Shown: positions 12,222-22,207, counted from the stretch's first letter. The stretch is 64,000 nt of DNA from Larix kaempferi (GCA_027924585.1 BSBM01000779.1:13605001-13669000), one strand, 5' to 3'. Notes: generated by a model from the letters alone, not told the origin. Program-made: numbers and translations.

Positions 12222-13290
12222 CAAAACTTGGTATTGGTAAGTAAAATGGAGAATATAGGTGTGAGGTTTGTATTTAAGAAAGATACATGAAAGAAGGTGC
12301 GAGGAGTAATGGTACTGATGAGATGAGTCCAGACTAGAACCTTGTACAAGCTATTGGGAAGAACACACATCGACAAAAGTGTTAATGTGGTGTATCCGGA
12401 GTTTGATGAGATACCTTCTTGTCTAGTCGACTTGACTATGTTGTGGTACTAGTGGATGGGACACATAGGTGAGAAAGGCCTTCAAGATATGTGTAGTAAA
12501 GGTATGGTTGAAGGTCTCCTTGATTGTTCTGAAGAAGTCCACTTATGTGACCATTGTATTAATGGTAAACAGAGTCGAGTAAGGTTCTCATATGGTTCTG
12601 GTAGGGCTATGGAAATACCAGAGATAATACATAGTTATGTGTTTGGACTTGTGCCCATCCCTTCACTAGGAGGATCTCAGTATTACATTTTTTTATAGAA
12701 TATTTCTCTAGAATGACATGGTTATATTTTTTGAGCAATAAATCTAAGGTTTTTGAGAAGTTTCAAGAGTTCAAATCTCTTATGGAGAATTAGACTGGTA
12801 AAATGATCAAGGTGCTGAGAATTGATAATGGAGGAGAGTTTTGTGGAAAAATGTTCGACTAGTTCTGTATATAGCATGGTATGGATTGAGAAAACATAAC
12901 TCCATACATTCCTCAACAAAACAAAGTTACTGAAAGGATGAACAAAACATTGATGGAGAAAGTGAGGAGCATGCTGAGTGGTGCAAAAGTTGCACAAGAA
13001 TTTTGGGTAGAGGTAGTCGACATAGCATAGGTCTCTATTGATGGATATAGTAAAAAATACTCTATATGAGGCAATTGGATGCTAAAAATACCTCTCTTAC
13101 ACATATCAGAGTGTTTGTGTGTGTCCCAAAGCAAAAAATAACTAAACTAGACTGCAAGTTAGAGAAGTACATATTCATTGAATAGAAGGATGGAATGAAA
13201 AGGTATAAGTTGTGGAACCCAGTGATGAGGAAGGCATTTTATAGTAGATATGTGATATTCAGGGAAGTCAAAGGAACTTATAGGGATGAA
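12222..13290 (+). pseudogene. pol: Copia pre-integrase and integrase
   Basis: LVSKMENIGVRFVFKKDT (about 12233) and TLYKLLGRTHIDKS lie upstream of the pre-integrase zinc region: MGHIGEKGLQDMCSKGMVEG, then LCDHCINGKQSRVRF. The core has IIHSYVFGLVPIPSLGGSQY, where the usual catalytic Asp (HSDV) reads Tyr. LRIDNGGEFCG carries the second Asp, and VTERMNKTLMEKVRSMLSG the Glu. The end reads KRYKLWNPVMRK. Several in-frame stops are present (for example near 12700 and 12790). The loss of the first Asp alone would inactivate it. Confidence 0.85.
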
Positions 13291-14340
13291 GAGGTTAAAA
13301 GAGAAACTAACAAGAAAATAAAGAGTGTGAAGTAAACGACGAAAGTCTAGATTTAGATGAGTCGATCGAATCTGACGAAGATGTGGAACAACAAACTCCA
13401 TATGCCAGGATGTTTGTTCAAGCAAGGAAACAACCAGAAAGGTACATTCCACTCGAATTTCACTTTGATTTTGTGTTTTTTTCCATAGAATATAATCCCA
13501 GGTCAGTGAAGGAAGTGATCGACTCGACAGAGGGTAAAATATAGAAAAGAGCCATGGAAGAGGAAATAGAGTCCTTGAAGAAGAATAAAACATGTGATCT
13601 GGTCACATTGCCAAATGGAAGGAAAATCATCTGTAGTAAGTGGGTGTTCAAGAAAAAGTTGAATGCAACAGGACAAGTTGAGAAGTAAAAGGATCAACTG
13701 ATAGAGAATGGATATTCCCAAGTCGAGGGAGTTGACTTTGTTGAGGTTTTCTCTCTTGTTTCTATGTTAAATTTCATAAGAGTACTAATGTGTTTAGCTA
13801 CAACAATTGATTTTGATATAGAACAAACAGATGTAAAGACAACATTTATTCATGGTGATCTTGAGGAAGAAATCTATATGAAGCATCCTAAAGGTTTTAC
13901 AATGGAAGGAGAAAAATAGTTGGCTTGAAAGATCAATAAATCTTTGTACAGTTTAAAACAATCACCTAGGATGTGGTATTAGAAGTTTGACAACTATATT
14001 TAGGAGCTGGGGTTTGTAATAAGTTAGGCTAATCACTCTGTATACTAGAATAAAGTTGGTGGTCATTTCATATATGTATTTTTATATATTGATGACATGT
14101 TGTTGGTTGGGAATGACATGGATCTGACAAAAGAGGTGAAACTACAGCTATCCTCTAAGTTCAACATGAAGGATCTCAGAGCAACAAATTTCATTTTTGA
14201 TATGGAAATATAGATAGATCGTGCAAGTAGGAGGATCTGATTAAATCAAAGGAAATATTTTGAGATAATCCTAAAATTTTTAAACATGCGGGAGAGTCAA
14301 TCGGTCAAGGTCCCCATTCCCATGGGAGTCAGGTTATCTG
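13291..14340 (+). pseudogene. pol: Copia reverse transcriptase
   Basis: KKNKTCDLVTLPNGRKIICS, SKWVFKKKLNATGQVEK, then YSQVEGVDFVEVFSLV, TDVKTTFIHGDLEEEIYMKH and LYSLKQSPRMWY follow the copia RT order. YIDDMLLVGN at about 14088-14117 is the catalytic centre with both Asp residues. Stops occur at about 13688, 13918 and 13981. The open frames on the opposite strand at 13159-13721 are shadows of this gene. Confidence 0.85.
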
Positions 14341-14640
14341 TAGAACAGTGTCCTATGACACAAGAATAAAAAGACTACATGTTACATGTTCCCTATGCTA
14401 GTGCTATAGGTAGTCTAATGTATGCTATGGTCTGTACATGATTAGTTATTTCCCATGCAGTGGGAGTATTAAGTAGGTACATGTCGACACTTGGAAAATA
14501 GCACTGGGACACAGTCAAGAGAGTATTTAGGTACCTATGCGGTACAATAGATTATGCAATCTATTAAGGATGAGAGATTGGGAGAAACAAGGAAATCAAT
14601 GTACATGGTTTTTTTTATTCCGACTGGGCTAGAGATATCA
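14341..14640 (+). pseudogene. pol: Copia RNase H, N-terminal part
   Basis: PYASAIGSLMYAMVCT lies at about 14392. ISHAVGVLSRYMS follows, then VKRVFRYLCGTIDYAIY and FFYSDWARD at about 14615-14640. This is the copia RT-RNase H junction and the first catalytic Asp region. Similarity ends at 14640, where minus-strand gag sequence begins. Confidence 0.7.
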
Positions 14641-15513
14641 CAATAATATTTAGTGTGAATAATGCGGATATCTTGACATCTGTCATTTTGTAGTCGACAA
14701 TTGTCTTTAGTGTGGCCTTCTGACATGTAGGTTATGCACGATAAGTATGCATTTCTTAGGGTAAGGTCACAAACAGCTTTTTGCATAATTTCAATATTTT
14801 CTTCAAGCCTCATGTTGATAGGTGTTATTATATAATCATTATTAGATTTGATCCATTGCGCTTTCATTAGGACATTTTCATATGTTGAAAATTCATGAAG
14901 TCTTAATGGTGTTCAACTTTTCTACAGTAGTCCCATGACAAACCATTGTATAAGAAGGTTTTCGTCAATATGATATGATATTTGACTTAGTAGGTATTTG
15001 AAGCTTTTGTCATATTATCATACCATCTCTCCTAGCATTTGTGTGTTCTCTTTAAGATTCTTAGCTGCTAGGTGCCTACTATCTTGTGTTCAAAAAAATG
15101 CAAGAAAGTTTTTTTATTTCACTCTTTGTTTCGGTTTGGCTCTCGACAAAATTCATGTACCAAGTGAGTGCCCATTTCCTAAGAGTGCCAATAAACTATG
15201 CCCTTTGTCCACCCTCATTGGTAACAATATTGGCCTCCCAAATGGTTTCATAGATGAACCGATGTATTTTAGGGTCTTCATCACCCTCATATAATGGGAT
15301 ATGCATTGAATGATTGTAGGCCGTTTTGAAAGAATTTTTATTTTTATTATTTGTTAGAGAGGAAATACTAGTCCGTGGTGTACTTACTTCTATATTTTGG
15401 GCTTCGTACTAGGTTAGTCGAGCTTCTCCTAATTGTATTTCCTCATCATGTCGATCAACCGAAGGATCGTGAGATTCAATTGTTATTATTGCCAGGAAGG
15501 GTGGTTCTTCCAT
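14641..15513 (-). pseudogene. gag: gag of element G
   Basis: On the minus strand a Met at 15513-15511 starts MEEPPFLAIITIESHDPSVD. The frame continues through MHIPLYEGDEDPKIHRFIYE and LRKWALTWYMNFVESQTE, the capsid-type retrotrans_gag region. Toward the end (14693-14735) TYMSEGHTKDNCR looks like the second half of a CCHC zinc knuckle, with a preceding Cys in SCITYM. There are stops at about 15415 and 15215 and frame changes after 15080. Gag forms the particle that packages the RNA. It is separated from G's 5' LTR by the inserted element B and by the leader. Confidence 0.7.
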
Positions 15514-15526
15514 GCGATCTGAATAG

Positions 15527-15531
15527 AATAG
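15527..15531. repeat. Target site duplication of element B, left copy
   Basis: AATAG here is repeated at 20358-20362, directly after the 3' LTR. Five bases is the normal gypsy target duplication. Confidence 0.85.
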
Positions 15532-15871
15532 TGTTAGGAACCCATGCCAAACCTTCTCTTTAATTTGTTAGTATATTGTATTATCCCACATTGTTAGTAT
15601 ATTATTGTTGGATGCATATGCTTTGTAAGTAGTCCCATGAGTATATTGTATTATCCCACATTCATGGGGAGTAATAGTTTTTTTTTTATCTTAGACTTAG
15701 TATTTAAGTATGTGTTGAGGCCAATGAAGGCATCCACAAGTTATTTGTATTGAGCTTGTTCAAAGGAGGTTGCCCCCTAGAAGTGGTCCGCGATCAATAA
15801 ATCCATTATGTTTTATGTTATTTATGATATATCGTGCATTTTCATCATTTAATTACTGGATTTTCTCCACA
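15532..15871 (+). repeat. 5' LTR of chromovirus B
   Basis: It starts TGTTAGGAACCC and ends CTCCACA. Its partner is at 20022-20357. A TATA-like 'agtatttaagtatg' occurs near 15698-15711. A direct repeat of 'agtatattgtattatcccac' (15571-15590 and 15639-15658) is also found in the other LTR. Confidence 0.9.
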
Positions 15872-15873
15872 TA

Positions 15874-15885
15874 TAGTATCAGAGC
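15874..15885 (+). other. Primer binding site of chromovirus B (initiator Met tRNA type)
   Basis: TAGTATCAGAGC lies two bases after the LTR. It differs by one base from TGGTATCAGAGC, the complement of the initiator tRNA-Met 3' end used as primer. Confidence 0.85.
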
Positions 15886-16471
15886 ACTTTCTTGGGCTCG
15901 CTGGGTGGAATTTCTGCCAAATATTTTTTTGCAGTGGCTCCAAGGTGCTGTGATTATTGCAGTAGTTCTTTTTATTTGCATCTTTATTGTTCCTTTCAAT
16001 TGTAGGTTCGGATATGGGAATAATAACTATCCTCTTAACCGTGGGAAGTACCTGGGCATATCCCTAAAACTCATTGTCAAGAGTACCATAGGAACCCTGA
16101 AGTAGTTGTCCCATTGAGAGGAACTTCCAGTGAAAAGGGCAATGGTCCCTACCTAATTGACTAGTTCCCACCTGTGAGGTAAACCAAGATCCGTCATTTG
16201 TGGCAAAGCGGTTATCAGTTTTACCTAAGCCGTGGAGTGATGGGTACTACCCCAATACACAAGCAGTTAGACAACATTGGTAGCCGAGTGAATCCGCTAA
16301 ACATTTAGAAAGCCGAGCATACTTGGGGTCCATATCTATTGGCAGTTGATAAATAACATATTGCATTTGTTCTGAGCCATTGCAGATCAATTCTGAGCCA
16401 TTGCAAATCAATTCCGAAAAAATAAATAAAAAATCTTGGTTATGTTTTTCACCCACGCAGGAGAAAAAAAC
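15886..16471 (+). other. 5' leader of chromovirus B
   Basis: This stretch lies between the PBS and the first gag Met. No gene is recognised. A tandem 21-bp unit (tctgagccattgcagatcaat) occurs twice at about 16371-16412. Confidence 0.5.
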
Positions 16472-17440
16472 ATGGAGGAAGAACTTATAGCCATCAAGAC
16501 TAAACTCCAAGATCTGGATGAAAAAATTCTCGGCCTCCATCTTCATCCTTTAGCCATGAACAATAGATGACAACCAAAGTATTCTGCAGACACTAGGTTC
16601 TCTTCTTCCAACACTTTTCGTGGGCCGAAGCTTGATTTTCCTCAATTAAATGGTGATGATCCGACTGGATGGATATACTGGGAAGAACAATATTTCAGTC
16701 TACATAATACTTTTGGTGTCAAAAAATTTCCACTTGCATCCTTTCGTTTGGAACATGCAGCCCTTCAATGGTTCCGTTGGTATGTCAAGGCTCATGCAGA
16801 GCCAAAATGGATAGATTTTTGCCAACTTCTTTTGTAACAATTTGGCCCTAGCGCTTTTGATGACTTCACAGGAGCACTCACTAAACTTCACCAAATTGGC
16901 ATTGTGAGAGAGTATAAAAAAAAATTTGAGAAACTGGTCAATCACAGAGAAGGATTGCCTGATGAATTCTACAAGAGTTTTTTTGTCAGTGGTCTGAAGG
17001 ATGCAATCCGATCTGAGGTTAAAATTTCTATCCTAGCACAATGATGGAAGTCCTAGGGTTGGCTAAGTTGGCGGAGGACAAGATCACAACCCAACAACGT
17101 GCCAAATCCACTTTTGTTCCATTCATAAATATGGTTTCCTGACTACCTCCCATCATGCCAAATCCTAGAGGAAGTCTTATCAAGCATTTGTCTGAAGTAG
17201 AGATGCAGGCATGTAGAGAAAAAGGGATTTGTTATAATTGTGATGAGAAATTCACTCGGGGACATAAATGTGTTGAGAAAAATATCTATTTCTTGGATGT
17301 GGATTCTCTGCCTGCAACTAAAATTTGTGAAGAAGCTCAAGATATAGTAGATGATCATGTCGACATCCAGCAGCCTCTTGTTGACCCTCCTTCTCAAGAC
17401 AACCATCCAGAGATATCTCTCCATGCTTTAGCTGTAGTCA
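16472..17440 (+). pseudogene. gag: gag of chromovirus B with zinc knuckle
   Basis: It starts MEEELIAIKTKLQDLDEK. The capsid-like region follows: PKLDFPQLNGDDPTGWIYW, LASFRLEHAALQWFRWYVK, QFGPSAFDDFTGALTKLHQ and GLPDEFYKSFFVSGLKDAIR. The nucleocapsid zinc knuckle reads CYNCDEKFTRGHKC (17230-17271). Stops at 16568, 16837 and about 17140 and a frame change near 17040 break it. Product role: assembly of the particle and RNA packaging. Confidence 0.85.
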
Positions 17441-17772
17441 CCACCCCACAAACAATGCGGGTTAATGGTTACTTCAATAAGCTCCCTCTTACAATACTCA
17501 CTGATTCCGGTTGCACTCATAACTTCATTGATCCTCAAAGTCCCAAATAGGCTAATTGTTTTGTCCATCCTTGCTCCAACTTTGAAGTCATGATTTCCAA
17601 TGGGGGAACCTTACCTTGCAATGGGAAGTGTCACAGTGTATGTATCTCTATTGGTGATTATAACCTGCACTCTGACATGTTTTCCTTTCCCTTAGGAAGA
17701 TGTGATGTGGTTTTGGGCACTCAATGGTTACTCACACTTGGACCCATCTTAGGGGATTTTGTTGAACTTTGA
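17441..17772 (+). pseudogene. pol: Aspartic protease of chromovirus B
   Basis: LTILTDSGCTHNFIDPQ carries the catalytic DSG at about 17502. One stop at 17548 precedes the second half, which ends SFPLGRCDVVLGTQWLLTLG, the usual end of the plant gypsy retropepsin. The protease would cut the polyprotein into its parts. Confidence 0.85.
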
Positions 17773-18060
17773 ATGCACTTTTCAGTCAATGGGAAAAAAA
17801 CACATTGAAGGGATTACAACAAGGGTCTCTCAGCATCATCAGTTCACATCGCCTGGAAAATCTCATTAAGAAGAATTCACATGGTGTCATTGCTCATATC
17901 CATTCCATCCAGATGCAACCAACAATGGTCTCCACTACTCCTTTGGATCTACAACAAATTATGGATAGATATGCATGTGTCTTTGATGAACCAGTGGGAT
18001 TGACGAATACTACCACAAGTTTGTCAAGGATTAGGGAATATTTCAGCTCCATTAACCACT
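17773..18060 (+). pseudogene. pol: Remnant RT of chromovirus B: N-terminal lead-in joined to RT-RNase H connection
   Basis: The text up to about 18000 is the pre-RT region (LQQIMDRYACVFDEPVGL). The next readable protein, in another frame, is YYHKFVKD, which belongs to the connection after the RT palm and thumb. About 200 residues are therefore missing, including the primer grip and the catalytic DD. The junction is at 18000-18006 (ggattga). Confidence 0.8.
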
Positions 18061-18560
18061 CTTGAAAAAGGATGCTTTTACATGGACACATGCTACTAAG
18101 TGTGCATTTGACAAACTGAATCAAGCTATATGTACTACACCTATTCTAGCTATGCCCGATTTTTCCAATCCCTTCACTATTGAGAGTGATGCTTCCAAAA
18201 ATGGAATTGGTGTTATTCTCCTTCAAGATGAACATACCATTGCATTCATTAGCAAGGCCCTTTCCGATAAGAATTTAGTCACCTCTACATATGAGAAAGG
18301 AAATGATAGCTATTTTGCATGCAGTACAGAAATGGCATCCATACCTATTAGGGAATCATTTATGTATCAAGACTGATCACCAGAGTCTGAAATATTTTAT
18401 GGAACAACGGGTCTCCTCCCCAACACAACAGGAATGGGTTAGAAAACTCATGGGTTATGACTATGAGATCACTTACAAGAAGGGTAGGACAATCTTGTGG
18501 CGGATGCTCTTTCTCACACATTTGATGCCCAAGTTTCTCTTTCATCTATTTCTATTCCTG
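18061..18560 (+). pseudogene. pol: RNase H of chromovirus B
   Basis: KKDAFTWTHATKCAFDKL leads in. FTIESDASKNGIGVILLQD carries the first Asp, YEKGNDS/MRKEMIAILHAVQKW the Glu across a frameshift near 18300, and LCIKTDHQSLKYFMEQ the second Asp. It ends WVRKLMGYDYEITYKKG. One frameshift and later stops are seen. Confidence 0.8.
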
Positions 18561-18699
18561 TTCCAAATTGGTTACAATATGTTCAGTAGGTTTATGTCAA
18601 TGAATCCTCATTATCTCAAATCATCCAACGGTTGGACAACAACCCCTTTGCTGTACCACATTACTCTTGGGATGGTGCTTCCCTGAGATACAAGGGTCG

Positions 18700-19860
18700 T
18701 CTGGTGCTTCCCTAGAGCACATATCTTCAATAGGATATCTTCTATGAACTCCATGCTTTTCCATTGGAAGGGCACTCTGGGTTCCTCAAAATGTATGAGA
18801 GAGCACGCGGTAACTTGTTTTGGAAGGGAATGGAAAAGACAATTCAACAGATGGTGGTTGAATGTGATACCTGCTAGCGCAACAAGGGTGAAACGACACT
18901 CCTTCCGGGATTTCTGGAACCCTTTCCCATCCCTACACGGATTTGGACATATATTTATATGGATTTCATTAAAGGGCTCCCTAAATCTGGAGGGAAGACA
19001 ATGATTTTGGTTGTGGTTGATCACCTCTCCAAATATAGTCATTTTTGTGCCCTCACCCATGCCTGTACTACCTCCTCAGTCACACAGATTTTCCTGGACC
19101 AGATCTTCCGTTTTCATGGAATCCATTCTTCCATTATCTCAGATCGCAATGCAAATTTCAACATTCATTTTTGGACAGAACTATTTCTCCACACTGGTAC
19201 CAAACTGAAGATGAGTGCATGGTAACACCCACAAACATATGGTCAGACTGAAGTTATCAACAAATGCTTGGAAACTTCTCTTCGTTGCTTCACCTTCGAA
19301 CAACAACATCAATGGGAAAAGTGGCTCCCTCTTGCTGAATGGTGGTACAATACCTCCTACCACACTGCATCTAAAATGATTCCATATGAAGCAGTCTATG
19401 GTCAGGCACTACCAATGCTTCTTCCATACATCCCCAACAGTTCACCAGTTTAGGAAGTTGACATGGTTCTTTGAATCTGAGATCAGATTCTTCGCATTTT
19501 GTAGGACAATCTTCACATGGAAAGAAATCGAATGAAACAACAAGCCTATCAACACCGTTCTGAGTGCACTTTTCAAGCAGGTGATATGTTTTTTCTTTGT
19601 CTACAGCCTTACAAGCAATCCTCCCTGAAACTTAAAGGAATTCATAAATTCGCTCCAAATTTCTATGGGCCTTATAAGGTTCTTCAGAAGATTGGGTCCG
19701 TTGCTTATAAATTGGAACTTCCTCCTTCTTCCCGCATTGATCCAGTATTTCATGTCTCTTCTCTAAAGAAAGTTCTTGCACCAACATCAGAGCACAAACT
19801 GTTTTACCAGAATTGGATAATGAAGGATCAATCATTTTGGATCCGGAGTCCATCCTAAAT
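18700..19860 (+). pseudogene. pol: Integrase of chromovirus B
   Basis: The zinc-binding part has EGHSGFLKMYERARGN, FWKGMEKTIQQMVVECDTC and then a stop. The core reads YMDFIKGLPKSGGKTMILVV (first Asp), SIISDRNANF (second Asp) and GQTEVINKCLETSLRC (Glu), so the D,D,E triad is visible although frames shift. AYEAVYGQ-like text (IPYEAVYGQALPML) and the C-terminal domain (SSLKLKGIHKFAPNFYGPYK, DPVFHVSSLKK) follow. Confidence 0.85.
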
Positions 19861-19993
19861 AGGCGCACTCGTCAGCTTCTCTCTCGATCCATCGCAGAGG
19901 TATTAATTCAATGGCACAGAATGCAACCAGAGGATGCTACATGGGAACCACTCCTTCAAATTCAACAACAATTTCCACATCTAAATCTTTGAG
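19861..19993 (+). pseudogene. pol: Chromodomain at the C-terminus of chromovirus B
   Basis: The sequence reads LIQWHRMQPEDATWEPLLQI, then QFPHLNL and a stop. This is the second half of the integrase chromodomain of plant chromoviruses. Confidence 0.75.
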
Positions 19994-20008
19994 GACAAAT
20001 ATTTTTCT

Positions 20009-20021
20009 AAGGGGTAGGGGA
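20009..20021 (+). other. Polypurine tract of chromovirus B
   Basis: AAGGGGTAGGGGA directly precedes TGTTAGGAACCC of the 3' LTR. Confidence 0.85.
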
Positions 20022-20357
20022 TGTTAGGAACCCATGTCAACCCTTCTCTTTGATTTGTTAGTATATTGTATTATCCCACATTGTTAGTATATTCTTGTTG
20101 GACGCATATGCTTTGTAAGTCGTCCTGTGAGTTTATTGTATTATCCCACATTCATGGGGAGTAATAGTTGTTTATCTTAGACTTAGTATATAAGTATGTG
20201 TTGAGGCCAATGAAGGCATCCACAATTTATTTGTATTGAGCTTGCTCAAAGGAGGTTTCCCCCTCGAAGTGGCCCGCAATCAATAAATCCATTCCGTGTT
20301 CTATTATTTGTGATATATCGTGAATTTTCATCATTTAATTTCTGGAGGTTCTCCAAA
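20022..20357 (+). repeat. 3' LTR of chromovirus B
   Basis: This is the partner of 15532-15871, with roughly 8% differences by eye. The TATA-like box here reads 'agtatataagtatg'. The final bases read CCAAA instead of CCACA, so the terminal CA has mutated. Confidence 0.9.
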
Positions 20358-20362
20358 AATAG
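20358..20362. repeat. Target site duplication of element B, right copy
   Basis: AATAG, identical to 15527-15531. Confidence 0.85.
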
Positions 20363-21571
20363 GAAGAAGCTATTTCTTCTGTATTAAGGGGTAGAAGAAT
20401 CCAATTAACCTAAAGAAGTATCTGAATCCAAAACTATCTATTCGAATCCTTATGGATGCTTGGACATGTCCAATATGCAAGTCACATTTGATGTTTTATG
20501 TTATGATTGGGCCATAGGCCAACAAGATTGGTAACAGGTCTATGAATCTCATACTTTAAGGTACTGGGATTTTTAGGGCTCTAAATCCTACCTCTACAGG
20601 CTGCAACTATTTGATTGGTGTTGGAGATTCATTTTTTCTTTTCTCTGGTTGATTTCCCTCGACTCAGGTAGGCATTTTGGATGTTCAACTTTATTCACCG
20701 AGTTTTTCAAGTTTATTTTTATTTGGAGTGGACTTGTAATGTCCTTAAGCTCTTCCTATCTCTTTTGTCACTTTTCCTATTCAATTCTTTGAATATTAGT
20801 CGTGTATTTGTGACTATCTATTTTATTTCATCGAATTCATGCTTGAATCTTCATTGGATTCTCTATGTATTCATTCATTGACTAGCACTATCCTATTCAT
20901 TCTCGTCCCATTGTCAATGACTCCCCATTTAATCCCAAACTTACTATTGGTCAACAGGGTTAGACTCAATAATTAGGATCATTTATTGAAAAATTATTCC
21001 TAGTCTCTTTCATTAATAAAGCGTTCCCAGTATGTTTTTCATTGTTCCAAATTTGTACATCCAGGGCCCATTGGCAGTCAAGGCTCGTCTATGTGGTCAA
21101 TTCCTTTTTCAAATAAAAATTTATGAAGAAAAGTAAGAATTGTACTAAAAAAACTATCATGGAGGTTCTCATAAAACCTGGATTTTACGTCGTTAAGCGA
21201 AGTTTATTCTTCTATTGCTTTCTCTTTGCAAAATTCTTTGGTTATCTTTTCAACCCACTCAGACAAGTTTGTTCTACCATCATTGCATAATTTGTGCATC
21301 AACAATGATTCTTCATGATCTTTCAACTTGGTCATGAACGTTATTGAAGAATTTCTTGATTTCTTGAGGAACAACTTCTATAAATTTCTCATGTGAGTTA
21401 GTGAAGAATTTTTCTTTGGCATATGAAAGTGTTAACTTGTTTCTTCTGGCACAATTATGAATATAATTTGCAACTTTTCTATTCCACCATTCGTGGATTT
21501 CTTCCTCACTCAAAATTTATGTATAGATTCTCATACTTGTCTTATTTCAGTATTACCAACAATGGAACCAA
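20363..21571 (-). pseudogene. Leader region of element G with an extra ORF upstream of gag
   Basis: This is the stretch between G's 5' LTR and its gag. Near the LTR (21513 down to about 21150) the minus strand reads as protein: EEEIHEWWNRKVANYIHNC, then KEKFFTNSHEKFIEVVPQEI, and after one frameshift at about 21325 RTNLSEWVEKITKEFCKEKA and LNDVKSRFYENLHD. The first codon of the open stretch is TTG, not ATG. I recognise no known domain. Ogre-type gypsy elements carry an ORF1 before gag, which is a possible parallel. From about 21100 to 20363 I see no coding. Confidence 0.45.
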
Positions 21572-22067
21572 TGTGGCAATACGTTGGATTACATATGGTT
21601 ACAGTAGTGTACAACAAACAAATAATCATACACAAGAGTGCACATGTGCCTAAAGAGAGTAAGGAATAAAGTAATGGTCATGCACAAGCCTCTTATATTA
21701 TATCCAAAACCGTACTATACAACCGAATACAACGCTAGTCTCTTCCTGGCTCAATAGCATATATATATATATATATATATATGAAATGTACAATATTCAG
21801 TTAGAAAATTATAACTGTACAATTGCTCAACAGTCGGCTTAACCAACTCAACTAAATTGGGTTGACCAAGTGGGTGTCATTCGAGAGGACCTAGTCGGCG
21901 CTTCCTGGCTCAATAACATATATATATGAAATGTACAATATTCAGGTAGACAGTTACAACTGTGCAATTTCTCAATAGTCAACTTAACCAACTCAAATAA
22001 ATTGGGTTGATCAAGTGGGTGTCGATCGAGAGGACCTAGTCGACACGTCGACTAGGAGCCTCTAATG
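21572..22067 (-). repeat. 5' LTR of element G, with internal duplication
   Basis: It matches 3140-3493 but is longer (496 against 354 bp). A unit of about 150 bp, starting at the TTCCTGGCTCAATA block and ending at GAGGACCTAGTCG, occurs twice (about 21740-21896 and 21898-22044). The TA tract is long in the first copy (21759-21782) and short in the second (about 21918-21928). The end reads CTCTAATG where the other LTR has CTCCAACA. Confidence 0.7.
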
Positions 22068-22207
22068 TTTATACTTATGTTTTCCATGAGCACAATTTGG
22101 AAGTGGATTCTCTACCTAGACAATCACCGATTTTGTCGCTTGGTCATGTCCATGTTGATGAAATCAGGGGTGGCCTTATGGCATCAAGTAGAGCTTTAGA
22201 TATCTAA
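22068..22207 (+). pseudogene. LINE RNase H C-terminal end (continues 2341-3139)
   Basis: TYVFHEHNLEVDSLPRQ, then LSLGHVHVDEIRGGL and a stop at 22205-22207, is the C-terminus of plant LINE RNase H (HxxREHNxxADSLS, then a conserved short tail). It picks up where the RNase H at 3139 breaks off, on the same strand. The natural end is preserved. Confidence 0.75.

Larger units (their letters stand above)
12222..14640 (+). mobile_element. Tork-like Ty1/copia fragment (TNT1-94 type)
   Basis: Copia order is seen: pre-integrase, integrase, RT, then the start of RNase H. There is no gag, PBS or LTR at either end. It begins mid-protein next to chromovirus A and ends inside RNase H next to G's gag. It is probably a double-truncated copy moved in by recombination or repair rather than a clean insertion. 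Confidence 0.8.
15532..20357 (+). mobile_element. Chromovirus B (Ty3/gypsy), both LTRs and TSD, RT deleted
   Basis: A 340-bp 5' LTR and a 336-bp 3' LTR, a PBS, gag, protease, RNase H, integrase, chromodomain and polypurine tract are all present on the plus strand. The target duplication AATAG brackets it, and removing it rejoins the sequence just upstream of G's gag start. The LTRs differ by roughly 8% by eye. The RT core is absent, so the element is about 4.8 kb and non-autonomous. Gag, protease and integrase also carry stops. Confidence 0.9.
3140..22067 (-). mobile_element. Nested Ty3/gypsy element G, inserted in a LINE
   Basis: Two related sequences (3140-3493 and 21572-22067) bound this element. 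Reading the minus strand the order is 5' LTR, leader ORF, gag, (gap filled by other elements), integrase C-terminus, third ORF, polypurine tract, 3' LTR. The flanks on both sides are pieces of one LINE RNase H, which shows that the 18.9 kb between them was inserted. Other elements (A, a copia fragment and B) lie inside. No clear target duplication remains: the flanks are ggtct on the left and tttat on the right. The layout of leader ORF, gag-pol and third ORF recalls Tat/Ogre or Athila-type elements, but without the RT I cannot assign the clade. Confidence 0.75.
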
